DNA from: an uncultured Prevotella sp.
GTDB lineage: Bacteria; Bacteroidota; Bacteroidia; Bacteroidales; Bacteroidaceae
Assembly: GCF_946407605.1 (NCBI RefSeq)
Contig: NZ_CAMJOS010000029.1
Coordinates: 1 to 44,254, forward strand
Direction: 5' to 3'
DNA length: 44,254 nucleotides
A model generated the notes under the pieces. The model ran no database searches and was not told the DNA's origin. It worked only from the letters and a program-made list of their open reading frames with translations. Below are positions 16,358 through 24,463 of this stretch, one piece after another. The stretch's first letter is position 1. Each line of letters begins with the position of its first letter. The translations under genes and the position numbers were made by a program.

Positions 16358-17373
16358 TGAAAGACCTGTGCAATTACAGCCTGTTGGCACACAATACCTT
16401 CGGCATTGAAGCCTGTTGTGACCGATTCCTGGAGTATAACACCATTCAGGAGGCGCAACTTGTGGCCCAGATGGTGAAAGGACAGGAACCACTACTGCTG
16501 ATTGGTGGTGGCAGTAACTTGTTGCTGACTAATGATTTCCACGGCATCGTGGTGCATTCGGCCATCAAGGGTCACGAGGTGGTTAGCGAGACGACTGACG
16601 AGGTGCTGTTGCGCGTAGGAAGCGGTGAGGTGTGGGACGATATTGTTGCCCTGTGCGTTGATAATGGCTGGTACGGTGCCGAGAATTTATCGCTAATACC
16701 TGGAGAGGTGGGTGCTTCTGCTGTGCAGAACATTGGGGCCTATGGTGCCGAAGCTTCGCATATTATAGATAAGGTGGAAACGGTAAGACTGATTGATGGC
16801 TCATGCTGTCAAATGATGGCGAGCGAATGTTGCTATGGCTATCGACAGAGTCGTTTCAAACAGGACTGGAAAAACCGCTATCTTATCACTCATGTCACTT
16901 ATCGACTGTCGAAGACCTTTTCACCATGTCTGGACTATGGCAACATTAGAGCCGAACTGGAGCAAAGAGCCATTAGCAATCCTACAGCCCAGCAACTGCG
17001 CGACGTTATCATCGCCATTCGCCAGCAGAAATTGCCCGACCCGAAGATTGAGGGGAATGCTGGCAGTTTCTTTATGAACCCTGTGGTGAGTCGCAAACAG
17101 TTTGAACAACTGCTGACGCAATATCCGCAGATGCCCCATTACTTTGTTGACGAGGCTCACGAAAAGATTCCTGCAGGATGGCTCATAGATCAATGTGGAT
17201 GGAAGGGTCGCTCGCTAGGACGTGCCGGCGTGCATAGTCGTCAGGCCTTGGTGCTTGTCAATCGAGGCGGTGCTACTGGCAGCGACATCGTTCGTCTGTG
17301 CCAGGCGGTTTGCCGCGATGTCAAGGCCCAGTTTGATATTCTGTTATTCCCAGAGGTAAACATTATTTCATGA
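16357..17373 (+). CDS. murB: UDP-N-acetylenolpyruvoylglucosamine reductase (MurB)
   Basis: This FAD- and NADPH-dependent enzyme makes UDP-N-acetylmuramate, the second step of peptidoglycan precursor synthesis. Its 338 residues match type I MurB (E. coli-like). FAD-binding motifs include NTFGIEACCDRFLEY, LLIGGGSNLLL and GAENLSLIPGEVGASAVQNI. The tyrosine-loop motif YGYRQSRFK, the catalytic serine in GNAGSFFMNP and the terminal glutamate in LLFPEVNII are all present. Its start overlaps the lipoprotein stop by one base, and its stop overlaps the MBL gene start by four bases (ATGA). The gene is therefore the middle of a tightly packed three-gene unit. Assignment is secure. Confidence 0.96.
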   Translation: MKDLCNYSLLAHNTFGIEACCDRFLEYNTIQEAQLVAQMVKGQEPLLLIGGGSNLLLTNDFHGIVVHSAIKGHEVVSETTDEVLLRVGSGEVWDDIVALCVDNGWYGAENLSLIPGEVGASAVQNIGAYGAEASHIIDKVETVRLIDGSCCQMMASECCYGYRQSRFKQDWKNRYLITHVTYRLSKTFSPCLDYGNIRAELEQRAISNPTAQQLRDVIIAIRQQKLPDPKIEGNAGSFFMNPVVSRKQFEQLLTQYPQMPHYFVDEAHEKIPAGWLIDQCGWKGRSLGRAGVHSRQALVLVNRGGATGSDIVRLCQAVCRDVKAQFDILLFPEVNIIS

Positions 17374-18131
17374 CAATAACGATACTTGGAACAGGAACTT
17401 CATGTGGCGTGCCAGTAGTGGGATGCCAATGTGATGTGTGTCAGAGTACTCATCCAAAGGACAAACGTCTGCGCTGCTCCATTCTTGTTGAGACAGAACA
17501 GACACGACTGCTCATCGATGCCGGACCCGATTTCCGTCAGCAGATGCTCACACAGCCTTTCCGTCGTATCGACGGCATTCTTGTTACCCATTCCCATTAC
17601 GATCATGTGGGCGGAATGGACGATATTCGACCTTACTGCCAGTTCGGCAAAATGGAGGTCTATGCTGATGCCATTGCCCGCCAGGGTATGCTAGAAATGC
17701 TGCCTTATTGTTTTGCTGAGAATCGCTATCCTGGTGTGCCGCAGATTGGTCTTAATGAGATTCGTGCAGGCGAAGCTTTCACCATTGGCGACATCGAGGT
17801 GCTTCCCGTGCAAGTGATGCATGGAAAGCTGCCCATACTAGGTTATCGTTTTGGCACGTTTGCCTATATCACCGACATGAAAAGCATAGATCCTGAACAG
17901 GTAAAACTGCTTCGGGGCGTAGAAACGTTGATGGTCAATGCCTTGCGTTTTGACCGTCCGCATCACTCACATCAATTGGTTGATGATGCTATCGCCTTTG
18001 CACGTCAGGTGGGCGCACGTCGTACACTTCTCACTCATATGTGTCATGACATAGGACTGCACGACGAGGTGAACCGCCGTCTGCCCTCGGGATTTGAACT
18101 GGCATTTGACGGTCAGGTGCTGGAAATTTAA
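17370..18131 (+). CDS. PhnP-like metallo-beta-lactamase-fold hydrolase
   Basis: This 253-residue cytosolic MBL-fold hydrolase has the dimetal motif HSHYDHVGG, later ligands in VMHGKLPILGYR and ITDMKSI, and a C-terminal LTHMCHDIGLHDE. Near the N-terminus, GTSCGVPVVGCQCDVC contains the Cys cluster that holds an extra structural zinc in PhnP, the cyclic-phosphate phosphodiesterase. No phosphonate (phn) genes are present, so the substrate may be another cyclic or phosphodiester compound. The ATG at 17370 overlaps the murB stop (ATGA), implying coupled translation. It converges on recQ with a nine-base gap. Family is firm; the specific activity is unknown. Confidence 0.88.
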   Translation: MTITILGTGTSCGVPVVGCQCDVCQSTHPKDKRLRCSILVETEQTRLLIDAGPDFRQQMLTQPFRRIDGILVTHSHYDHVGGMDDIRPYCQFGKMEVYADAIARQGMLEMLPYCFAENRYPGVPQIGLNEIRAGEAFTIGDIEVLPVQVMHGKLPILGYRFGTFAYITDMKSIDPEQVKLLRGVETLMVNALRFDRPHHSHQLVDDAIAFARQVGARRTLLTHMCHDIGLHDEVNRRLPSGFELAFDGQVLEI

Positions 18132-18140
18132 CAGTTACGT

Positions 18141-19850
18141 TTATTCTTTGCCACCTAGGCATACATCGCACATGCCGCAATCGTCAGTACGGTCTTCGCC
18201 AAAATAGCGGAGCAGTAGACGGCTGCGACAAATGAGGTCGCAGGTAGCGTATTCAAGCATCTTGTCGGTGCGATGGACATAGCGTGCCTTGAGGTCGTCA
18301 TAAACGGCGGGTGGAATAATCAAGTGCTGCGAGTCCTCGCGACGCTGGGTGAAGCGGATAAAAGGAATATGCTTCTGGGGGATGAAACTTAAAATGTGCT
18401 TCTGGTTGAGATTGGTGAGAATCATATAGACCTGCTGCGGCGTGAGGTCGCATTGCTGGGCGATGATACTTTCGTCAATATAGCCATAGTCCTGGAACAA
18501 ACCAGTATAAGTTCGAAGCAATGCCACAATGACGGCATCCTCGCGTGGTTCGTTGTCACGCAGACGGTAGAGATCATCGCGTCCTAACAAAAACATGACA
18601 CGGGCCTGAGCCTCATCTTCATCGCGATAGTCAATATAGCCAGCGCGGGTGAGAATGTTGAGCGCCGAGATGGTGGGGATAGGGAAATGACGATAGGTCT
18701 GACAGAAACGTTCCACAGGAAACTCGAACGTGGCGTTATAGCCCGAGCCTACAGCTATCTGATAGAAATAGGCCAGTTGGTCGTAAATCTCGCAGATAAA
18801 CTCTTTGTCGGGAAAAGTGTCGACGACACGTTTGCGAAGTTTCATCTTGTCATTGTCGTCGTAGAGCAGTACGGCATAAGACTTTTGACCGTCACGTCCA
18901 GCACGGCCAGCCTCCTGGAAATATGCCTCAAGACTATCTGGGCAGTCAATATGAATCACCACACGCACGTCAGGTTTATCAATACCCATGCCGAAGGCGT
19001 TGGTAGCCACCATTACCCGCACTTTATTTTTCTGCCAGTCCATCTGTCGTTGGTCTTTTAATGTATTGTCGAGGCCAGCATGAAAGAAGGTGGCCTTGAT
19101 GCCTGACTTATTTAGCAGGTCGGCATATTCCCTGGTGCGCTGGCGACTGCGTACATAGACGATGGCCGAGCCAGGCACGCTCTGAAGAATATGGACCAGT
19201 TGCTGCTCCTTGTTGAAGGTGCGGCGCACCACATAAGCCAAGTTTTTGCGTTCAAAGCTCATGCGAAAGACGCATTTTTTTTGAAAGTGCAGCCGGTTCT
19301 GAATGTCGTCGACGACCTCAGGGGTCGCTGTGGCTGTTAGAGCAAGCACAGGGATGTCAGGCACCAAACGACGAATGTCAGCTATAGCGAGGTAAGAAGG
19401 CCGGAAGTCATAGCCCCATTGACTGATGCAATGGGCCTCATCCACGCAGATAAAGCACACCTTCATGTGACGTAGCTTCTGTTGGAATAGTTCGGACGAC
19501 AGACGTTCAGGCGATATGTAGAGCAGTTTGACAGCGCCAAAGACGGCATTTTCGAGTGTCTGCAGTATCTGGTCGTGGGTCAGCCCCGTATAGATAGCTG
19601 CTGCCTTGATGCCTCTGCTACGTAAGTTCTGCACCTGGTCTTTCATCAGGGCGATGAGGGGCGTGATAACAATACAAACACCTTCCTGAGCCAATGCCGG
19701 CACCTGGAAGGTGATGCTCTTGCCTCCACCTGTGGGCATTAGACCCAATGTGTCTTGGCCGGAAAGGATAGACTCGATAATCTCGCGCTGAATACCACGA
19801 AAATCATCATAGCCCCAATATTTCTTCAAGATTTTTTTGAAGTCCTCCAT
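18141..19850 (-). CDS. recQ: RecQ-family ATP-dependent DNA helicase (Bacteroidetes type)
   Basis: This superfamily 2, 3'-5' DNA helicase is involved in recombination and repair and has 569 residues. Domain 1 (about 1-200) has Walker A (LMPTGGGKS), DEAH (CVDEAHCISQWGYDFRPSYL) and TATATPEV. Domain 2 (about 205-345) ends with QEAGRAGRDG. The rest differs from E. coli RecQ: a winged-helix-like region (about 375-520) precedes the Cys cluster, which sits at the extreme C-terminus (CDLICRSRLLLRYFGEDR then CGMCDVC). No HRDC domain is seen. The ATG at 19850 (MEDFKKILKKYWGYDDFRG) is preferred over a TTG at 19859. It lies 26 bases after recJ, and heptamer array 3 spans the junction. Both genes act in the same repair pathway in other bacteria. 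Confidence 0.92.
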   Translation of the reverse strand: MEDFKKILKKYWGYDDFRGIQREIIESILSGQDTLGLMPTGGGKSITFQVPALAQEGVCIVITPLIALMKDQVQNLRSRGIKAAAIYTGLTHDQILQTLENAVFGAVKLLYISPERLSSELFQQKLRHMKVCFICVDEAHCISQWGYDFRPSYLAIADIRRLVPDIPVLALTATATPEVVDDIQNRLHFQKKCVFRMSFERKNLAYVVRRTFNKEQQLVHILQSVPGSAIVYVRSRQRTREYADLLNKSGIKATFFHAGLDNTLKDQRQMDWQKNKVRVMVATNAFGMGIDKPDVRVVIHIDCPDSLEAYFQEAGRAGRDGQKSYAVLLYDDNDKMKLRKRVVDTFPDKEFICEIYDQLAYFYQIAVGSGYNATFEFPVERFCQTYRHFPIPTISALNILTRAGYIDYRDEDEAQARVMFLLGRDDLYRLRDNEPREDAVIVALLRTYTGLFQDYGYIDESIIAQQCDLTPQQVYMILTNLNQKHILSFIPQKHIPFIRFTQRREDSQHLIIPPAVYDDLKARYVHRTDKMLEYATCDLICRSRLLLRYFGEDRTDDCGMCDVCLGGKE

Positions 19851-19853
19851 AAA

Positions 19854-19881
19854 CCTCAAATCTTAAATCTCCAACTTCAAA
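19854..19881. repeat. Heptamer array 3 across the recJ-recQ junction
   Basis: Four degenerate seven-base units (CCTCAAA, TCTTAAA, TCTCCAA, CTTCAAA on the plus strand) contain the recJ stop codon and end three bases before the recQ start codon on the minus strand. The unit next to recQ reads TTTGAGG on the coding strand and may supply the ribosome-binding site. Confidence 0.55.
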
Positions 19882-21601
19882 CCTCTTCTGATGGCTTAAT
19901 GTCTTCAATCTGCAGTTGCACCTCGCTACGCTTGTAGATATTCTCTTCGATGGTGTAGCAGATGTCGAACGAACGCTTGGACTTGATATAGCGAGCCGCT
20001 TGGCTTTGGCCGAAGGCGATGCCGTTCATGACGTTCGATGAACGAGAGTCTACTAGTTCGAGTTTAATATGCTCTTGCTGCTTACCCACCACTTTCGAAG
20101 TACCGTAGTCATAAACACGTCGCGTGCAGAACAGTGGCTTGGGATTGTCGGGACCGTGGGGTGCAAACTTCTTTAGGTCGTTGTGCAACTTCTTGGTGAT
20201 GTCCTTGAAGTCTATTTCGGCCTCGATGTCGAGCGTGGCTTCGGTCTGTTCTATGTGGATATGCTCGCTGACATATTGTTGGAAGCGGCGACGGAACTCA
20301 GGAATGTTCTCAACCTTAAGCGTCAAGCCAACAGCATAGGTATGGCCGCCAAAGTTCTCTAGGAGGTCGCGGCACGACTTCACGGCATCATAGATATCGT
20401 AGCCGGCAACACTTCGTGCCGAGCCTGAAGCTACGCCTTCGTTGCACGAAAGTACTACCGTAGGTCGGTAGTACATATCTGTCATGCGAGAGGCCACGAT
20501 GCCAACCACGCCTTTCTTCCAACCTTCGCCATAAAGGACGATGGCCGACTGGTGCTCCTGACTCTCCAGACGGGCCACAATCTGGTTGGCCTCTTCGGTC
20601 ATCTGCTTGTCAATATCCTTGCGTTGCTCGTTGTACTCATTGATATGGGTGGCTTCAGTCAGCGCACGCTGGAAGTCCTTTTCCACTAACAGGTCAACAG
20701 TCTCGATGCCATTTTGCACACGACCACTGGCATTGATACGCGGACCAATCTTGAAGATGATGTCGCTCATGGTGATTTCACGACCTGTAAGACCGCATAT
20801 CTCGATAATGCTCTTCAAACCCACGCTGGGATTCTGGTTCAGCTGTTTCAGTCCGTGAAAGGCCAGAATACGATTTTCACCCATTACCGGCACGATGTCG
20901 GCAGCAATGCTGACTGCACAGAAGTCGAGTAGGGGAATGAGTTGTGAGAAAGGAATACCATTGTTCTTGGCAAAAGCCTGCATGAACTTGAACCCTACGC
21001 CACATCCACACAGATCCTTGAAAGGATAGGTGGAGTCAACACGCTTGGGATTAAGGATAGCCACCGCGCAAGGCAGTTCATCATCGGGCACATGATGGTC
21101 GCAGATGATGAAATCGATGCCGAGCTGCTTGGCATAGGCTATCTCGTCGATGGCCTTGATGCCGCAGTCAAGAACGATGATGAGTTTGACACCTGTTTCC
21201 GCCGCATAGTCGAGACCCTTACGGCTAATACCGTAGCCCTCTTCGTAGCGATCAGGAATGTAGTACTCGATGTTCGAGTAAAATTGCTGTAAGAACTTGT
21301 ACACCAGAGCGACGGCTGTACATCCGTCAACATCGTAGTCACCATAGACCATGATGCGTTCCTTGCGTCCCATGGCATCGTTCAGTCTGTCGACTGCTAC
21401 GTCCATGTCGTTCATCAGGAAGGGGTCGATGAGTTCGTTGAGCATCGGGCGGAAAAACCGCTTTGCTGCCGACTCAGTCTTGATGCCTCGCCTGATAAGC
21501 AAGTCGGCCAGAATGGGACTCATGCCGATTTTCTCGGCCAGCTCGTTAGCCTGTTGCTTGTGCTCGGATGTAGGTTGTTCGTAATTCCATTTAAAATTCA
21601 T
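19877..21601 (-). CDS. recJ: Single-stranded-DNA-specific exonuclease RecJ
   Basis: This 5'-3' single-strand exonuclease of the DHH superfamily functions in recombination, mismatch and base-excision repair. It has 574 residues, close to the E. coli length. DHH motifs appear in order: RIMVYGDYDVDGCTAVAL (motif I), VLDCGIKA (II), IICDHHVPD (III, DHH) and the DHHA1 region with GPRINASGRV and NFGGHTYAVGL. The C-terminal OB-like RecJ domain ends about residue 565. The ATG at 21601 is preceded by a -7 box about 60 bases upstream. It is followed by recQ in the same orientation. Confidence 0.95.
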   Translation of the reverse strand: MNFKWNYEQPTSEHKQQANELAEKIGMSPILADLLIRRGIKTESAAKRFFRPMLNELIDPFLMNDMDVAVDRLNDAMGRKERIMVYGDYDVDGCTAVALVYKFLQQFYSNIEYYIPDRYEEGYGISRKGLDYAAETGVKLIIVLDCGIKAIDEIAYAKQLGIDFIICDHHVPDDELPCAVAILNPKRVDSTYPFKDLCGCGVGFKFMQAFAKNNGIPFSQLIPLLDFCAVSIAADIVPVMGENRILAFHGLKQLNQNPSVGLKSIIEICGLTGREITMSDIIFKIGPRINASGRVQNGIETVDLLVEKDFQRALTEATHINEYNEQRKDIDKQMTEEANQIVARLESQEHQSAIVLYGEGWKKGVVGIVASRMTDMYYRPTVVLSCNEGVASGSARSVAGYDIYDAVKSCRDLLENFGGHTYAVGLTLKVENIPEFRRRFQQYVSEHIHIEQTEATLDIEAEIDFKDITKKLHNDLKKFAPHGPDNPKPLFCTRRVYDYGTSKVVGKQQEHIKLELVDSRSSNVMNGIAFGQSQAARYIKSKRSFDICYTIEENIYKRSEVQLQIEDIKPSEEV

Positions 21602-21664
21602 TATATTGTTTATTTTTATCGTCGCTTTAGGTGCTAAAAGTGCCTATTGAGGCAAAATAGCATA

Positions 21665-21672
21665 CAAAGGTA
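21665..21672 (-). promoter_or_regulatory. -7 box for recJ-recQ
   Basis: TACCTTTG on the minus strand lies 63 bases before the recJ start. It is the only recognised -7 box here not followed by CA. The position expected for its -33 falls inside the hairpin of the upstream gene's terminator (21692-21726). Confidence 0.65.
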
Positions 21673-21683
21673 ATGATAAAAAA

Positions 21684-21726
21684 TGAAAAAACGGAAGAAT
21701 CTGTCGAATTTTAACAGAATCTTCCG
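21684..21726 (-). terminator. Terminator after the C1B peptidase gene
   Basis: A 13-bp stem with one mismatch (21692-21704 with 21714-21726, nine-base loop) is followed on the minus strand by six T. An A-rich flank on the other side would also make it work on the plus strand. It lies 31 bases after the C1B stop. Confidence 0.85.
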
Positions 21727-21756
21727 CATTTTTTACTAATTATTAGAATTCTGGAA

Positions 21757-22956
21757 TCAGATTCCCAATTTCTTGCGGATAGCTTTGGGGATGGCGTTCT
21801 TGTTGATGAGAAAGTCCATCGTGTTAGCGGCGATGAATGACTTGGTCATGTACCAGACACCTTTATATTCGCCTGTCTCGCCCCATGAGTTCTTCACCAT
21901 GTAGTACTCCTTACCATTTTGGTCCTTGGCCACACCAAAGATTAACATGCCGTGGTCGTCGGTCAGCTCCCAATTGTCGAAACGCTCCTGACGCATCTTC
22001 TGTGTAGGTACAATCTCAGGAACGGTACAGCCCAGGGAGTCAATGAGATTGCGCTTTTTCTCTGTACTCATCTTCAACCAACGAGCCATGTCGCTTCCCT
22101 GCAGACTCTCAGTCTTCTTTGTATCGATGGCATAAGCCAGACCCTGACGAGTGAAACCGTCTTCAGAAACGTCACCGCCCCAGGCTACGGTATAGCCGTT
22201 TTCAATGGCGTTGTCGATGACCTGCATCATCTCGTCCATAGGCAGATTATAGCTCAAGGGGAAACGCCAATTGTCCTGTACCTCCACGGCAAAGGCCGTA
22301 TAGAAGGGATGGTGGGTGTAACTAGTGATACTCACATAGTCGTCGAGGTTGATGCCAAGACTCTCCACAAAGCTTTTTGGTGTGTATTTCTTGCCCTCGT
22401 ATGTAAACTCCTCAGGACACTCGCCCAGATAGGCGTCGAGAATGCCCTGCAGACCTGCCTTCCATTGGTTTGAAATTTTCTTGGCTGTGCTCTTCGAGAT
22501 AGCTGCCACATAGGGTTCCAGCAATGAGAAGAACTCGTTGAAGTTGTTAAGAGAGTCGCCATAAAGTGAACCAGGGAAAGGCATGGCATCCTGCGGACAA
22601 ATGCCGTGGGTTTTCATGGTAGCTAGCACGTCTTCGGCAGAACCGCCCTGGGCAAACTGGCAATCACCATGGAAGCGGACCACCTGGATGGCACGCTCCA
22701 TGTAGGTCTTGTTGGCCACGAAACTCTCGCAGAGGTCGTAGGTCTTGCCTGTAGCCTTCAGAATTTCTGATTCAAAGAATGAAATCGTAGAATAATCCCA
22801 ACAAGTACCTGAACGATTTTGGTCCTTGATGCTGGTGATGGGATTCTCCTTGATGGTGGTAAAAATCGGCTTGTTGTTGGCCTTCTTTTCGGCTTCTTGA
22901 GCCTGAGCACCAATAGCCAAAAGGCTGATAAGTGCGAGTGATAGTAATTTCTTCAT
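21757..22956 (-). CDS. Secreted C1B-type cysteine peptidase (bleomycin-hydrolase-like)
   Basis: This 399-residue papain-clan peptidase of the C1B/PepC group carries a signal peptide (MKKLLSLALISLLAIGAQA), so it acts in the periplasm or outside, unlike the cytosolic PepC of Gram-positives. The catalytic set is complete: Gln46 and Cys52 (DQNRSGTCWDYS), His335 (DDHGMLIFG) and Asn356 (MVKNSWGE). Homologues act as aminopeptidases or broad oligopeptidases. I place the start at the ATG at 22956, two codons inside a possible TTG at 22962. It begins six bases after pepP on the same strand, so peptide breakdown genes are paired. A strong terminator follows. Confidence 0.9.
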   Translation of the reverse strand: MKKLLSLALISLLAIGAQAQEAEKKANNKPIFTTIKENPITSIKDQNRSGTCWDYSTISFFESEILKATGKTYDLCESFVANKTYMERAIQVVRFHGDCQFAQGGSAEDVLATMKTHGICPQDAMPFPGSLYGDSLNNFNEFFSLLEPYVAAISKSTAKKISNQWKAGLQGILDAYLGECPEEFTYEGKKYTPKSFVESLGINLDDYVSITSYTHHPFYTAFAVEVQDNWRFPLSYNLPMDEMMQVIDNAIENGYTVAWGGDVSEDGFTRQGLAYAIDTKKTESLQGSDMARWLKMSTEKKRNLIDSLGCTVPEIVPTQKMRQERFDNWELTDDHGMLIFGVAKDQNGKEYYMVKNSWGETGEYKGVWYMTKSFIAANTMDFLINKNAIPKAIRKKLGI

Positions 22957-22962
22957 ATTCAA

Positions 22963-24360
22963 TTAGTTGTTGCTCATTAATTCTTCTAGTTCTGTAGGAT
23001 GGTAAGGAATACGTTTCGAGCCTAAGAAACGACAACCGTCATTGGTGATGAGGATATCGTCTTCGATGCGGATGCCGCCAAAATCCTTGTAGGTCTCCAG
23101 CAGGTCGAAATTGAGAAATTCCTTACAATGGCCTTCCTTTCGCCACAGGTCGATGAGGTGGGGAATGAAGTAGATACCCGGCTCGTCAGTAAGCACAAAG
23201 CCTGGTTCGAGTTTGCGACCCATGCGCAGACAATTGGTACCAAACTGCTCGAGGTTAGGGCGGGTCTCATCGTCGAAGCCAACATAAATCTGTCCTAAAC
23301 CCTCCATATCGTGTACGTCCATACCCATCATGTGTCCCAGTCCGTGAGGCAGGAACATGGCATGGGCACCGGCGCGAATGGCCTCTTCCGTGTCGCCTTT
23401 CATCAGACCTATCTCCTTCAGGCGGTCGGTCATCATGCGACAGACTGCAAAGTGCACGTCTTGATATTTTACGCCAGGTTTGGCTACCTCGAGCACATAG
23501 TCGTGGCAGGCTTCCACAATTGAGTATATCTCCAGTTGCTTCTGCGTGAACTTACAACTGACAGGCATGGTGCGAGTATGGTCGGAGCAGTAATCTTCCA
23601 ACTCGCAACCAGCATCGCAGATGACCAATCGACCCGCTTCCAACTTAGCATCAGAAGGGCTGCCATGCATAATCTCACCATGTTGCGAGAAGATAGTGCC
23701 GAAACTATTACCTTGAGACAACGAGCGGGCGATGCCGTCAACCTGTCCAGCTACAAAACGCTCGGTGACACCAGGCTTGATAAGCATTTGAGCGGTGGTG
23801 TGCATCACATAGCCTATATCGCAGGCCGCATCAATAATTGCAATCTCCTGTACATCCTTGGTAGCACGCATTTTTACCACAGCCTGGATCAACGGCAAGC
23901 TGGCAGCCTCTTTCTGCTTTGAGGGGTGAATGCCCAGCAAGTCCATCAGCTGAATCTTAGTGTCGTGGCGGTAGGGCGGCAGAAAATGAACCTTCCTGTT
24001 TGCGGCCAGCGCACGACTACATACAGAACTGAGCTCTGACATTGGTGCTGTTTTGGTAATGCCTACCTCTGCAGCGAGGTCGGCAATGGAGGGCACGTAA
24101 CCCATCCACACGATATCCTCGATGTCGATATCGTCACCAAAGAGCCACTCTTCATCGTTGTCCACATCAATCAGTCCGACAAGACCGTCGTGATGCAGTC
24201 CGAAATAATACAGGAACGAAGAGTCCTGGCGGAAAGGAGCATAGCTGTTGGCCGGATAGTTGGCGGGCGATTCGTTGTTGCCGATAAACAGCAGTAAACC
24301 GCTACCAACAAGTCGTTTTAACTCCGAACGACGGCGGATATAAGTTTCTTTTCCAAACAT
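22963..24360 (-). CDS. pepP: Xaa-Pro aminopeptidase (M24B)
   Basis: This dimetal (Mn2+ in relatives) peptidase releases N-terminal residues preceding proline. The 465-residue protein has the aminopeptidase-P N-terminal domain (about 1-135; SFLYYFGLHHDGLVG) and the pita-bread catalytic domain (about 175-440). Metal ligands are in CDAGCELEDYCSDHTRTMPV (Asp, Asp), LPHGLGHMMG (His), LTDEPGIYF (Glu) and IRIEDDILIT (Glu). The ATG at 24360 is chosen over 24411 because the latter precedes the -7 box. There is no signal peptide, so it is cytosolic while its partner, the C1B peptidase six bases downstream, is secreted. The two could act in sequence on proline-containing peptides; this is inference. Confidence 0.94.
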   Translation of the reverse strand: MFGKETYIRRRSELKRLVGSGLLLFIGNNESPANYPANSYAPFRQDSSFLYYFGLHHDGLVGLIDVDNDEEWLFGDDIDIEDIVWMGYVPSIADLAAEVGITKTAPMSELSSVCSRALAANRKVHFLPPYRHDTKIQLMDLLGIHPSKQKEAASLPLIQAVVKMRATKDVQEIAIIDAACDIGYVMHTTAQMLIKPGVTERFVAGQVDGIARSLSQGNSFGTIFSQHGEIMHGSPSDAKLEAGRLVICDAGCELEDYCSDHTRTMPVSCKFTQKQLEIYSIVEACHDYVLEVAKPGVKYQDVHFAVCRMMTDRLKEIGLMKGDTEEAIRAGAHAMFLPHGLGHMMGMDVHDMEGLGQIYVGFDDETRPNLEQFGTNCLRMGRKLEPGFVLTDEPGIYFIPHLIDLWRKEGHCKEFLNFDLLETYKDFGGIRIEDDILITNDGCRFLGSKRIPYHPTELEELMSNN

Positions 24361-24398
24361 ATTGATAAGAAAAATGGTTTCTTTATTCAAATTTGATG

Positions 24399-24437
24399 CA
24401 AAGTTACGCATTTTTTATTAAATTGTTAGTATCTTTG
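24399..24437. promoter_or_regulatory. Divergent -7 boxes for pepP (minus) and the patatin gene (plus)
   Basis: TAACTTTG on the minus strand (24399-24406) serves pepP, and TATCTTTG on the plus strand (24430-24437) serves the patatin-like gene. Both are followed by CA. The boxes are only 23 bases apart, so each lies in the other's upstream region. Neither has a convincing -33. Confidence 0.75.
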
Positions 24438-24463
24438 CAGCAAATTTTTCTTAAAACATAGAG

